Origin: Phylloscopus collybita
Lineage: Eukaryota > Chordata > Aves > Passeriformes > Phylloscopidae
Direction of reading: 5' to 3'
Assembly: GCA_027886175.1 (NCBI GenBank)
Contig: JAJNNQ010000009.1
Coordinates: forward strand, 26,773,501-26,837,500
Length of the DNA: 64,000 bases
In this document: positions 12,651-26,430 of the stretch, piece by piece
Layout: every line of letters begins with the position of its first letter
Position numbering within the stretch: the stretch's first letter is position 1
The notes under the pieces: generated by a model
The model's database searches: none
What the model was told of the DNA's origin: nothing
Seen by the model: only the letters and a program-made list of their open reading frames with translations
Position numbers and translations under genes: made by a program

Positions 12651-15600
12651 CAAGAAGAACACTTAGTGCTCTTCCTAAGGGGGTGTCATCAGTTCCACTA
12701 CTGACTGTAACAACACCAAGGCACACTTTTGTATGTCCTGCACTAATATTAAGGTAAACATTCTTATTCAATCTACTCATATCCTCAATCAGAATTAGGT
12801 GCTTTGACAAGCATGTTTTGCTCAGCAACCCTCAGGCACACTCCAACTCATATGTCTGTGCTATAATATAAGAGACTATGCCATGTCTCTGTCGTGCTTA
12901 GGTTTCACTACTTGCTCTAACACATTCAATTTTTAAACCCATTCTTCCTGCTTATATAGCAATTATAAGCATGTTTAAAGACTCATATGGTAAATATCCC
13001 ATGATGGTAATCTGCTCCAGAAATAGCACTCACTTTCAAATTATTTAAAATATTTGAGAGTGAATGTTTGAGTAAGGATGGATGTTCATTTTCCTGACTT
13101 TTCTGCTGAGGCATAGATAAAAGAAGTAAAATCAGGAATTTCACTGGTAACAAGAAGTTGCAAACTCTTGGCAGCTTTTGGCTGAAGCACAGTGGAGATG
13201 TGCCATCCCTGACAGTTAATTGTCTTGGTCATGTGGCTGGCAGCACTCTGCCAGCTTAACTTGCATACTGGCAGCATACTGCCCTCCTGACAGTGGGCTA
13301 GGGGAGCAAACTCACAAGAACTTCCCCATAAAAAGCTCTGAGGATTAGACTGACGGGAAGCTTGCCCAAAGTGCTCATTATATAGTGGTAGGCTGCATCT
13401 AAATCAACATAGAGCTTTCTTCACAGCTATTTTACTACCATGGAACCAATAAAGATACATCCTCCCATCTCAGTTTTCCTTATGTCTATGTTTTCTTGCA
13501 AGCCCTACTTAATCTGTAATGGTTTCTTTTAAAATAAGCAGTTCTAGCAAAAAGGTACTTCTAGCTGTTCTGAATAGCTTTGGCACTGACATCCAAACAG
13601 CATGGTATGGCTTTCCACTTGTAGTTTATATGACTAGCACCTGAGTATTAAATTTTAGGGCAGAAAAATTAGCTATTTTATGCAAGTCAGATACACTTAT
13701 ACTCATGAAACATGTCAGCCTGACTCCTTAATTAGGTAAGAAGTGTTCAGACTTTGCTCAGGGTATAATCGAGTCAACCACAAACAAAGCTTATCAGCTA
13801 TAAAAGAAAAGTCATTTGAACCGAATGGCAGAGGAAGTTCTGAAAAGCAGTGTGCAGCTAGAAACCTCAAACATATTTTCAAGAACAAAATCTGCTACAA
13901 TAATAATTAAAATCAAATCCTCAAAATAAATCCTGTAAAATTGATGCTTTGAATGTGTGCTCCTTTTATTGAAATAGAAAAGGAGTTGAGAACCAAACTA
14001 AGATAAGCAAACAGACATTTTAAGAATGCTATTACTAATGACAATAACAGAATAATTTTTTCCCTTGCAAGTCTCCAAAATGAGGGGAATTATAGATTAA
14101 AAATATGGAATTTCTCAGTACTCAAACAGCTCAATCTTTATGTGCTATAGTACAGCATTATAAAACAGAATTGTCAAAATGCTTGTGAGATTTCTAGCTT
14201 AACTGGAATATTTGCATTTTAGTAGCATAATCCATTAAGTTATTAGAACTGGCTGAGAAGAAAATTCAACTGAGTTTAGATAACTACTGTCAGAATTGCT
14301 ACTTCAAGTAACTTAAAATCTTTAACCTATGAATAGTGTCTTTTTCTACATAAACATCAGGTAAAATATTCTCAAATTTATAAGTTACCACAATTAAATG
14401 TATTTTTAGTATTATAATTTTAATCATAAAAATGCTGGTTTGATGGTTCATCATCATATAAAAAGCAGCAAATCAAAGTGCACACTGAGCATTTTACTTA
14501 CATCATTTGAAGAAAGAAAAACCTTTTGTAAAAACACACCTGGGGAAAACTTACGGCTGTATGGACTCAGATAAGGATCTGCATAAGGAAACAAGATGAG
14601 GTAAAAAGTGAAATGGATTTTCACATGGATGTCTCAACAATGTACACTGAAGTGAAATAAAAAGTACCCATTGTTACAGGCAAACCCATCATGATTTCCT
14701 GCATCCTACAAAAGAATTGTCTCCCACTTCCCTAGTCTCCACAAGCACTGTTTTTGCTGTGGTCACATTGAAGCTGTCCCAGTCTCTCCAAGGAGGCGAG
14801 TAGTGCAGGAGGTTGGAGTTTTGTGTGCATTGATTTCTTTCTGCTTTTCCATCATCCTTCTTGTTGTAGCTCATCCACTGCTCCAGGATTCTTTCTCTTC
14901 TTGCCCTGCCTGAGGTCACTTCCAGTGTCCCAGGATGTCTCTGCCTTGGCTTGTCACCTTCAAGACTTCATTTCAGAGCAGGCTATGCCACCGGTAGCCT
15001 CGGTTCCCAGGCCCTGCCAGGTATGCCTGATAACCTCAGTCAAAAGTGATTTTTTGGAAAGGGGGAATGACAAATATTTTGAGAGTGCTGTCTCTCAACC
15101 CTTTCTCTCATGATCACCATAAAAAGTTATTTCATATTAGTGCAGACAAAAAATAACCCACCCTCCCCGACAATGAAACAGAAACCAAAGAGCAAGGTTG
15201 TTTAACAAAGGAGAAAAAGCTGACTCCTTTTAATAAATAATAAATAAATAAATGAGACTGGATCAACACACCCACAAATAGTTTAAATAATTAATATACT
15301 GCTATGTACCTTCGCTCTCCGTTCCTAAAAATGTTCCCTTGATTTAAAGGAAGTTGTAACTGAAATTATTGGACTAGAACTGAACCAAAGCAGTAACCTA
15401 CATTTTTACAAGGCTGAAAAATCAAAAAATGCAGTTACTTGAATTTTGCATTCCCATGTTTATGACAACCTACCAAACAAAACAAATAAACCTATGTATA
15501 TTTATAATTTAACCTGAGAACAAGGCTGCAGTTTGGGACTTCAGAAAATGCTATTCAGTCTCCTCTGGCCATGAACATTGCTCACAGGTCAAAGACAAAA

Positions 15601-17169
15601 TTCAATTCTTCTTTTGGAAGGTACTCTTTCTTGCATAAAACAATGGGATATCTTAATAAGAGATTTTAATATCTATTCAAATTTATGAATCTTCTCAATA
15701 CCTCTTAATTAAAGACATGATGCTGTCAGTATCCAGGAAGCATGTATCTCAAATTAATCTTGAATCAAGCTGAAACACAAAGATTTCTTACACAAGCCTC
15801 AGAGACTTCTGTGCTGCACATCTTAGTTCTTGGTAGGATTTGTAGAAACCTCTCCCCTGCTGTCCACAGAAGTTCCCTCTGATGTAAAAAGCAGTGGAAG
15901 CTATTCCCACAAGGAACACAGTAGAATAAGGATTAGCTAAGATAAAGAGAATGGAAAAAAATCATTATCCTATAATGTACGTAGCATATTTTGTGATTCA
16001 CACCACTCATTAATCTGATCAATCTTGTATAGTGCGGATCAAAGAAAGCCAGGATATATAATTGGGTTCTCAAAGCAGATTTCACTAAGCCTAATATCAA
16101 TACTTACTGAGATAAATTTACCTTCTGCTCATAGCCATATCAGGTGAATGGTAGACTGGCTAATTTTCTAGTCTTGAAAAGCTAGTTCAGCATAAATGAT
16201 GAATTGACTGAATCTGTCACAGTTAGAGATCACATAGGGATTGACTTTAAAAGAAACTCTTAGATAATGCAAAAGTTACCTTTCTACATAATGATGAAGA
16301 GTCCACTGCATGAATAAGTGATGCATGTCTTACAAAAACAGAACAAAAAAACCCTGTATTTTTCAGTGTATAGTGAAGTGCTTGGAATTAAAGTCCCATT
16401 TTTTCAAAGACACATCAGGCAAAACTGACGTAAAACTCAGTGATTAGGGTTTTCTTAATATGTAGTCAACTATTTCACTGTTTGTTCATAAATTATTCAT
16501 AATATGTATGAAATTGAAAATCTCCATGGTGACCTCTATGAAGTCTCAATAATTCTGCTTAAAAAAAAAGAAAAAAAACAGAAAAGAGATTTTACTACAC
16601 GTTTTTGTTCATCATGCAGAATAATTTATTCCTTTAGATCATAATTTTTTTTCTAGATTTCAATGAAATAAATAATCACATACAAAGATCAAGTGGACCT
16701 CAAGGAACCAACAGAGACCAGTGCTATGCCGAGGTAGATTAATAGTGTAATGGCAGTTGGGGTGGAGTGCAAAGGAAGAGAAGAATGATTTATAGGCTAA
16801 TTCTTGAAAGGTTGTACATTAGTTTATTTAACAGCATGAAGGTCTAATTATTTGGATACTGATACTTCCTTCAGGGAAGTTCTTGTCCCTCTCTTTTATA
16901 AAACTGTCAGTAGATACGGACCAGTTGGACTGACGGTGGGAAGAGAAGAAAGAACTCAATAAAAATTGGTTGGTTTTATGCACATTTTGTTCCAGTGAAC
17001 TTCTCCAGCTATGTTTAAATTACAAACTATTCATAAATAACACAACAGTGGGTGACTATACAGCACAACTTCTCTAGCTGCGAGATTCAAACGCTTATAT
17101 CATCTGACCTGCTGCTGTGAATTACACGCTTGCAATAGACCAAAGAAATAAAATTTCAAGAGCGTTGCC
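12651..17169. other. AT-rich unique sequence without a gene
   Basis: No gene or mobile element recognised. Contents are a good hairpin at 13027-13066, a G+C-richer stretch at about 14680-15010 that gives overlapping open frames of 76 and 96 codons on opposite strands without a domain, and a short (TAAA)n run at about 15231-15254. Confidence 0.65.
13027..13066. repeat. Hairpin with 15-bp stem
   Basis: The left arm 13027-13041 pairs with 13052-13066 over 15 positions, with one mismatch and one G-T pair, around a 10-base A/T loop. It is shorter than a typical microRNA precursor. AT-rich sequence makes such stems fairly common. Confidence 0.55.
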
Positions 17170-17190
17170 TTTTTTTTTTTTTTTTTTTTT
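17170..17190. repeat. Poly-T run (21)
   Basis: An uninterrupted run of 21 T. No retrotransposed sequence that would explain it as a minus-strand poly-A tail was recognised on its right side. Confidence 0.9.
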
Positions 17191-17826
17191 GAAAGTTCAA
17201 CATTAGGTAGAGAAAGAAAGGTGAAAAAGTTGGGTATTGCCAGCTGATATTATTGTCCTTGTGTTCTACTGAAAAAGAAATAATTTTTTCCCTATGTTTT
17301 GAAACAAAAGAAAATAACTAGACAATTTTTTTCAAGATATACTGTCAAAGGCTAAGGCCTTCGGGCACTACACAAAACTGATTTTCAGTCTGCTTTACTG
17401 ACTGTAGTGCAGTTTCTTTCCTACTTACACAGTGGTAAAAAACCACCTTGTCTGAACATTGTGTAGCTCACTGGAAGGTCAGAGCATCTGTTTTATTCGT
17501 ATTGCAGTACTTCAGCATTATGAGCTGGCAAACTCACACCAGGGAAGGGTCAAATATGAAAACAAAATTGGTTACAACCTGGAGAGTAGATTTATCCACC
17601 CCACCATATGTCTTTTAAAGGAAATCTGTCACATATAAACAACTGCTTGCATCTATATTACTTTATCTTCTACTTTGTTTGCTTAACTTCTTTCTAAGCA
17701 GCTCAAGCATTTAGGTTGGCAGTACACCCACTCAATCTATTTCTAGACTTATCAACCTTCCTAGGTGGATTTTCTTAATGGCTAACCTATCCTTACTGAA
17801 CTTTTCTACAAAGGGCAGAGAAAATT

Positions 17827-17842
17827 TCTCTCTCTCTCTCTC

Positions 17843-17889
<47 letters not shown>

Positions 17890-17934
17890 CCATCCATCCA
17901 TCCATCCATCCATCCATCCATCCATCAATCCATC
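17827..17934. repeat. Compound microsatellite (TC)n-(TATC)n-(CATC)n
   Basis: A (TC) run (17827-17842) passes into about eleven TATC units (to 17889) and then about eleven CATC units (to 17934) with one interruption (CATCAATC). The ordered change of unit suggests point mutation of one tetranucleotide array followed by expansion. It is likely polymorphic. Confidence 0.95.
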
Positions 17935-18306
17935 TTTAGATGATTTTCATTGGGGCCATTATCTGCTCTCCCCTCCTTCTTAGACAAAAGTTTGTAGACG
18001 GAATAACCTTATTTCTTGGAGTCTTTTCTTAATGGCTTTTACATACTAGAAATCTAATTGCCATGATCCTACATGAATTGCACTCCCCATTGCTGAATTT
18101 CACTATTTTTTTTTATGACTCACAATTCTATTTAGTCCTACTTCTGTCCTATGCTTTTAGCCCTCTCCTGCTTGATACACCTTGTAAGTTCTCTTTATTT
18201 CAACAAATACTGAAAAATAGTAATACTGGAGGTTCTTTTTTCTGTGGCATTAATCCATCAGAATCCCAGAACTTTGCTAGTCCTTGATTTATCACACTGA
18301 ACTCGC

Positions 18307-18432
18307 AAAAAAAAAACCCCACAAAAAAAACCACCCATAAAACAAAACAAAACAAAACCAAAACCAAACAAAACAAAAAAAAACCCCAAACCAAACCAAA
18401 CCAAACCAAACCAAACCAACAAACAAACAAGT
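18307..18432. repeat. A/C-rich low-complexity tract with (AAACC)n
   Basis: A-runs, CAAAA units and about six AAACC pentamers form a strand-asymmetric tract (no G on the plus strand over most of it). It gives an artefactual open frame rich in Phe, Trp and Gly on the minus strand. Not a gene. Confidence 0.95.
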
Positions 18433-19488
18433 TACACAGCACAGTAATAGAAGACAAGATTTTTAAGAAGAAATTTGGAGCAGTCTGAGAAATCCGAAAA
18501 AGCAGAATTCTCTGCCCAGCAAAAGAGTTAGATCTTCTTAGTTTTAGCAAAAACTGATGTCTACATTTCTTGTATTATGATAATAGCAACTCTACTTTTT
18601 CAAAAGAGAGGAAGGAAAAACCAGCTTCTTTGTTTAGGTGTTGTTGCAGTAAAGTATGATTAAGTTTGACTTCAGATTACACCAGAGGCTATGAAATATC
18701 TTGGAATATATTAGTAGGGGGATAGAAAACATAGAAAAGACTATATGGGATAAACTACACCCTTGTCTACTATTTAACATGCTAAAAATTACAGTACTTA
18801 TTACAAACCCTGATTTATTCCATGGAGAGCCCATAAATTGTATGGCAAACATAGGACTCTGCTTCCTCCATTGCCTGAAAAAATTTCTTCATTTTTTAAA
18901 AAGTTATTAGAACTTGTGAAACCTGTCCCAACAGATACATCAGATTCATAATTTAAAGCCCAAACCAAACCCAAACTCAACAAAACCAAAGAGGTGTTTG
19001 TTTAGAGATTTCCATCAGTGAGATCTACTTCTTTACCCACACAAACTGTTCTGTCAGACAATTTCCTGGTATAAAAAGGCTTCATCTGTGACCTGCTACT
19101 TTGTTGTGAAATATACTACAATTTTTTCAAAGAAAAACACACCCTTTCAAAAATATTCTTAGCATGAAGGAGAGCATGTCTTTTCCCTTACATTTTTGAT
19201 AAGGCATGCAAACTGCATTTATGGTTCAATGCAATTTTTCTGAGGTAGGAAGCACCTATATGTGGGAGCCATTCAGCCATTTTGGGTGCTTCTAAACCAT
19301 AAGAAACCATAAGTAGGAGGTGTGAAGGGTTGCAGAGCCACTGAGGTATGCCAATTGTAGCACTGACTAGCCAGTGAGGAGGAAGTAAAACCTGGAAACA
19401 AAACTGAAGCAGCAATTTGAGAGTTAGAAGAATTAGGAAAATTGCAAATCCCACAGAAAATCTGTTCTATGGTGTGGGGTTTGTGTAA

Positions 19489-19519
19489 ATTTTATTTATT
19501 TATTTATTTATTTATTTAC
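19489..19519. repeat. (TTTA)n microsatellite
   Basis: About seven TTTA units in a row. Simple tetranucleotide repeat. Confidence 0.9.
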
Positions 19520-22205
19520 CTAAAGAGGATTGTATAATGAACTTCTGCAGTCAAGGCAGATCTTCAATATAACACTTTGTACTTTTATCTTTTTCAGTGT
19601 TTCTACCCTTTTACATGAGCCTTCTATAGTCTTAACAACAGAGCACTCATGAAATATATAAAAAAATTATCTACCTGTTGTATTCCAGAGCTCTGACATT
19701 AACTATGCTGAAGTTTGAAATTGAAGAAGGGGGAAGGTAAAGAAAAACTTTTTCTTACTACATCAATTTCTTTCAAAATTTCCCTTTCAGCTTCTTCTTG
19801 TGTTCTAATATACAATCTTTTTTTGCACAGGGGGCACTAAGCTTTGCCCCACACCTAATCTATGAAGTATGGTGCTCTGGCAGAGGTTCTCTCCTTTAAT
19901 TATTTTTGGTTATTACTATATAGGCTTTTAACACGTACTTCAAACTGACAGCATGGAAGACTCTACAAAAATGTATATATCTTTAGAAAGACATAAAGTA
20001 CAATTAATATCTTCCTGTGACTATTCAGCTGTCCTCAAGTCCCTACCTTCAAGCAGATTAAAAACTAGGTTAGTAGAGTGTAGTAGGTGTAAAAAGCTTG
20101 TAGTAAGTATAACAGTTACAAAGAAAATATCTTACTTTTTCCCACTCCTTTCTTTTTTTGCTATGTTATGTAATCTTCCTAAAGATTTTGAGGCTAGAGA
20201 ATATATCTATATATACTTGGTTTGCTTAACCAGATGACAGTACATCTATTCCAACCCAGTGGCCTCACCCCACATGTATCTGTGTATACATATATCACAT
20301 ACATACATGTAATTACACATATAGATAACATCAGTGAGCTCAGGCAGAAATTAGTCCTAGGAAAATAAACTTGCTGAAGACAAAACAAAAATCAAATGAA
20401 CATTTGGTAAGGACAAGTAAATCGATTTTGAGACAGAATAACAAGTGTTCATTGATACATTTGGGACTGTTTTTGGAAACCAGCAAACTGAAGGTATGTG
20501 ATTTTGTTTTGTACACATAGAAATTCTCATAGCATGGTAGAAAAAAATTAGATCTGCCAAATTCCATTTAATTTTTGAGTAAATACTTTGAGAGTTTTGA
20601 GAAAAGTAATTAATGCAGACTTCAACTTCAGCTAACATGGTAAGTACAACTATATTGGTATATGTCAAGATATTAAGAAGTACATTTATTTTTTTTCATA
20701 ACATATGTGATACAAATATTTAAGACACTCAAAAGTTCTGTTTGCTATGACAGTTGCAAACCTAAAATATTTCTACTAACATTGACTTGTTCTCATCCAG
20801 TCTTGAGAATGACTAAGATTTTAATTTTATTTAGACTGCATTACATTCCCTAATGATATTAGAAAATATTACTCATAATAATTTTTGCTAAGAATCATCT
20901 CTGAAACACAGTAATATTCAAAAGAGAGGCTGGGCCAATAATTAAGCTTTGAGATCAAGAAATCTGTTATTTTAGCTTTGTACATCCATCTAGAGGAATG
21001 AAGAAATCTGTACAGACGTCAGTGTCTTCTAGACTGTCACAATATCCAGTTCTTCTTTTCACAAGAATGAAACAGGTATTCGTTTACTTTTTAAAAAATA
21101 AGGTCAACAACTAAGGTTTTTTTTTAATGTCAGCATACCTTATGACTGCCTGTATTAATTCTTCACTTTCAGTCCAACAAATTCTTCACTTTCAGAGCTG
21201 TTTCAGGAAGATGGTGTGGTCTTGTGACACTGATGGCTATATTTCTGCTTTTACCAGTATTCAATAGAATGATAGCCATAATATGAATCATTGCAATTTG
21301 ATTGTGTGGAAATCAATCCTACCACCACTATGTCTTCCAGCATAAATAATATAAGACCAGTTTTCCATTATTCATAAAGGCTAGTTTTTGTTTGCTTTCC
21401 TAAACAGTTTAGCTATTTCGTTTGTTGGCAGAGAGATGAGTTAGCTATGAACAGCTTTAATTATTTTTTTTGTAATTTGATAAAACTGATTATTATCAAG
21501 GGAAATTAGATTTTCAAAAGCAATTAAAAAGGGAAAAATTAGCTATGTCAGAGGTCTTCCATACAAGAAAAATAAATGAAAGGACTTATCAACTGGTTTC
21601 TAATTGTGACTGAGGGTAATAAAAAAAGGAATACCATTTAATAAAAGATGTATGCATCCTTTAAATGCTCTTGGGTTTTCTTTGTCCCCATCAATTGCTG
21701 AGGCTTTCATTTTAACCAATTGCTCCCTTTGGGATGTAGGAATACCATTTCAGTGAAACCATATTTATTTTTTAATCCATTATGCTTCTGAAGTGAGTAG
21801 AACACCACCATGAAGGAACAACACTTTAAATTCAGTTTCAAATACATTAGATAAATCCAAAGTTATCTGGCTTCTTGCTCAGACTTCATGAAAAATACAT
21901 TCATGAAAGTAAAATCACCATTGTTTCTTAGCAACACCTTAATGACCAGCAAGGTATTGGTTTGCTTTGCAAACTTTCCTCCCTCTTCACAACTAAAAAT
22001 GTAGTTTGTCCATCAGTAATGAAGTAAGTTTTTCAGGATCCTAAGACATATACACATTACAATTGAATAACTCATTATAAATCTTCCACGGAAGAAAAGC
22101 TTAGAGAACTGAAACTTGTACATGGTCACTTAACTGGGCTGTACTTGTCTGCATCAGAATATGTTTCAAGCCAGAATTAATTGAGCCCTGGAGTTGGTTG
22201 ATATG

Positions 22206-22325
22206 CTGAGGGTTTTTTTGTTTGGTTGGTTTGGGTTTTTTTTCTTGTGGATTGGAGGTGGGGGAGTTTTTTATTTGCTTGTTTGTTTTGGTTTTTTGTA
22301 TTTTGTCTTATATTTTGCTTTTTTT
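22206..22325. repeat. T/G-rich low-complexity tract
   Basis: TTTG and GGTT units interspersed with T-runs and a GGAGGTGGGGGAG segment. It produces a spurious Phe/Gly/Trp-rich open frame. Confidence 0.85.
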
Positions 22326-24000
22326 TACTGTGGGCAGGATGGAATCTTTGCATATTTTAGAAATCCCCATTACTACTTTTTATGGGAGAACAGATTAACA
22401 AAGCTACTCAAAATCAGAGATTCCAGATACAATGTGGTATCTAGATCACAATAGCAAGCTGCAGGTCTTCATAATGAGGTAGTATGTAATGTGCTGGAAT
22501 TGCTCATTAGAGAGAAAGGAAAGTTCTTAAAACATGAAAATGACAGCTCTAGGCATTTAAGCACAGGACTGTAATACTAGTTTCCTCTTAACTGCTTTAG
22601 GTCAAAGGCCTGTAATTAAATTATTCTATTCCTACTGAGAGAATAATGCAACAATAGACTGAGAACATTTTTAAACAAATTTATGACTGAACTTTTGACA
22701 ACAAATTAATGACTGAAAAAGACATGCAACTTTAAACAAATTTCCAGCCCAGCAAAACAGCATATACTAGATTATAGAGGATATAAAAACATGATGTGCA
22801 GTAAAGAAAGACTCAGTGGAGTTTTCATTGAGAGATGATATGTGAGTGGTGATTAATAAAGCAGTCAAGGTTTACTTAGAAAAGCACTCAAAAGTATCTG
22901 CTGAAACTGATCAAAACTGACAACAATATAAAAAACTAAGATTATATAGCACAGTGATATGAAACTGTAGGAATGAAGCAATACAACTGATAATTTGTGA
23001 TATAAATAATGCTTGCAATAATTGCCAAATTTCAGTGAATTAGACTAATTGTACAGCAAACATAAGTATTTTTGGTTGGTTGAAAAGAAAGATTTGAATC
23101 TTTGGTTAGAGAAATTAAGAAGTCTAAATTCCTTCCAAAATTTTAAAGCTTTATAATGTAGGTTGTCTTAGAATAATATAGGTAGAATTTCTATTGCTTC
23201 CCTATTATGTATTACAAAATGAACCCACATTGTATCAGTACTTTTGACAACAAAGTGGATTTTATTATTTTGAGATTTTTGAAAGCCTTAGACTTGTATT
23301 TATTAGTTTATGAGATTATTTCCATTCATTATTTTAAATGGTATGTAATAGTAAATGAATGAGAGAACTGGAGGAAGGACAAGAAACAGGACATAAAATT
23401 TTCTGTATTACAACACCAAAATGGCAAAAAAAGGGGGGCAAAATTTAACCAATTTTCTCATCTAGAACTTTGAAACACTGTTTCCCTTTAAAATGCATTT
23501 ATACATGAATTGTGTGAAAAAAATGCAAAAATATTGTAAAAACTACTATGCTAAATAATCAGCTCTTACATTTATTCCACATGTATGTGGTATGTATATA
23601 CACACCCATATACATTCTATTTTCATCATCATTGTTTTGAGCAGTTATATTTTTCCTCTGGAAACAACAGAAGTTATATAAATCAGATCCTGTTAAAAAA
23701 AAAAAAATTAAAAGCACAAGAGTATTACACTTGCTTCATAACAAGAACTTATAGCCCCAGGATGCAAGTGCAAAGCAAATTGGGAATTCATCTAACAGCC
23801 AGAGCTTTGCTTCCTTGCAGAATTTCTCAAAGGAACTCAGCAAGAAGTTGTTGAAGACACACAGCTGGTACTATACTATTCCTGACTTTGCTTTTAACTC
23901 TCTGCAAGCAGTTCAAGTTGAGTTAGCTTGGGCTAAATACAGGAAATATGACCCTGCATGCCTGAGTTTGCTGTTGATAGTTTACAGATCAATTTTGTCT

Positions 24001-26430
24001 TTGAAGCTGGTTTTGCTCTGAATAAGGAGGGACTTCCAGAGATCCTTTCCGGCCTAAATGATAACCAGGCAAAGCTGTGAAGCACTGGTTTAAACTAAAT
24101 CCCCTGTGTCATACGCCCCAGCCATGAGGTTCACTCATGGAATTGTTTGCAATATGTTTTGTTTGAATCCACCATGCTCCATACTTCACAATGTCATAGA
24201 GAAAAAGTTGTGATGTGTGAATTGACACATATGGGTAACCAGGCTAAACACCAAGCCATAGTTGAAATGCAAAGAGTAGATTTAGTTAGCTTGGTAACAA
24301 TTCTGGATGGCAGAGAGGCACAGTATGTGCCTTTATGATCTCTCTCTCCCCCAGCAGGACACTCAAGCATATCTCTATACAGGAAATCTACTTCTCAAAA
24401 CAGGCAGAGGATGAACAACACTAGGCACAATAAATGGAGTTAGCCACCATGATAATCTTAGCACTCCCAGCTGCAAGGTCACTTTGAGCAGAACTATTCC
24501 CTCCTTGTCAAATCCTCTGGCTTTGAACCTTTCCTCCCAGCAGATATTATTACATGCTTTGCTATCCTTAAGACGATTTATTTGAAAGAATCATTAGGAT
24601 TTCATGCATGACAGGGGAAGTGTCTGGGAGTATCTGTGAATCTCCCAAATACTCACCCAATCTCATGCAGGTGCTTTGATGGGATCTCTCTTAGGAAACT
24701 TATTGCATGGCAGAGGCAGTAGCTCACAAAAGTTCTGGCATGCCTGCCCGTGTTTCTCAGTCTTTTGATATCAAAACCTTGCACTCCACCTCCTTCCTTA
24801 TTCCTTAACCACTGTTCTGGGATCAAAGACTATTAGAGAGAGATTTACACATCTAAGCATATCTAATTTCCTGAACTTGTCAAGGAAGCTGTGGTCGATA
24901 CAGGCAATGGTGATATAGACAGTGCAGTCAATGGAGTCCAGAACTCACTATTGGTCAATTTTTCTCAGCAGCAAGTGTGGATGTCCTTTAGGGAAATCCT
25001 AGCCACAAGCATCCAGGCTCCACAGACCATAGACTGATATTGACAGTAGAGAGATCCTGAGCTGCAGACATGATAGTTCAAGTGCTTTAATTAAGACCTG
25101 AAACCCACACCTATGGACTTAATATGCGAGCAGCTTATTCTGCACTTTGCAAAGCAAGGGGAGCACAGCAATGCGTAGACAGAAAGAGGTGCTGAGCATG
25201 TCTTTGCCCCTGAGCTGAGAAGCCATGCTAGTAACACCACTCCAACTCTACCAAAGTGATTACAGGAGGAGAGCAGGGGATGGGAGGAGCTGTAAGCAGC
25301 AAGGAAGAAAGGCATGATGCTGGGGAGAGCAGGAGAGGAACAGAAAGCCCAGCATAAGGCCCACAGTGACAGTATTGACACACAGTATCTTCAGTATCAG
25401 CCTGCAGTTACAACAGCTGCACTATCACAGTATCATTTCCTGCCCTTTTTATGGCAAGGCTTTATGCTTATGTAATATACTTTTATCAAATTTGATGCTT
25501 CTGGCATCTTAGGTAGCTTCTTAATATGATGTAAAACCATGTTCAGGTATGTTATCTTGGGAGTATTAACACTGTCAAAGTACAAAAAAGCTGTCCTGTA
25601 TCTGAGGTGTTCTCTACTGATGCCTGGAAACTTCACCAGGATGTTTCTAATCTCAATTTAAAAATAGTCCAGGTGGCAACATACACATAGACTGCTAAAA
25701 CCATATTATTAAACTATTACTTAACAACACCATAATTATCTTTAAAATCTATTTTTAACAACAAAATATTTCCAGCTTGATTCCATATAAAAATACCAAG
25801 CCTTTATTGCATAAAATATCATATTAATAGGCACTTGACATCACATTTGCTTATTTATTTATGTGTTTAATGTGGTACATCTCCTCCTCCTATCCACTTA
25901 AATAAAACTAACTAGCTGAAGACATAATTTCTCATTGAGGTATTTACTGGAAGTAGGTGACTTGTCATAGCAATTTAAAGATGTTACTGATAGCCTTTTA
26001 AGAGCTATCTATAATGAAAATCTTGCAACTACTACGATATTTGTATTTCTAATAACTTCATATTCTACTACACAGCAAATTAATTTTAAAAAGGTTATAT
26101 ACAGTCTGACTGAGATAATACAGGCAGTGAAAAATTAGCTAAATATAAAAACCAATTCATTTAGAAGAAAAATTCTGAACAGTGTAATTTGGAGTGTTCC
26201 AAGCAACCTAGTGGACCTGACTAAAAGAAGCATAAAATTAGGAAAGGGAAAAAATAAATCCATTTAATGCTGCTGCATGCTGAACATACTGAGTTGTTTT
26301 GACTTTGTCTATAGAACTCTTAAATCTTCTATTTTGTTGTCTCAGAGAATGTTGATGAGACCTCAGGAGCATAGGAACAATGATGGCAAACAAGGACTTT
26401 TAGTTCACACTGATTTTCTTCTGAACTATT
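24001..26430. other. Unique sequence with a G+C-richer part, no gene
   Basis: No gene recognised. 24340-25430 has higher G+C than its surroundings and may be an old repeat I cannot identify. An open frame of 96 codons (minus strand, 25091-25381) has no domain. A pyrimidine tract ending in CCCCCAGCAG at 24340-24356 resembles a splice acceptor, but no exon follows that I can support. Confidence 0.55.

Larger units (their letters stand above)
18433..24000. other. AT-rich unique sequence without a gene
   Basis: No gene recognised. Contains a (TTTA)n run at 19489-19519, a 15-bp tandem duplication (ATTCTTCACTTTCAG twice, 21157-21195), TA-rich simple sequence at 20195-20330, and a T/G-rich tract at 22206-22325. 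Open frames up to about 100 codons occur but lack domains and often overlap one another on the same strand in different frames, which is typical of chance. Confidence 0.65.

Noticed and set aside
18200..18550. 116-codon minus-strand frame rich in Phe, Trp and Gly
   Set aside because: Produced by the A/C-rich low-complexity tract.
24010..24065. Possible CR1 3'-end remnant (GGGACTTCCAGAGATCC)
   Set aside because: Only about 40 bp of weak similarity and no typical terminus. Not enough to call.
24338..24356. Splice-acceptor-like pyrimidine tract ending CAGCAG
   Set aside because: No exon-like open frame or downstream donor could be joined to it. Such tracts are common in introns and deserts.
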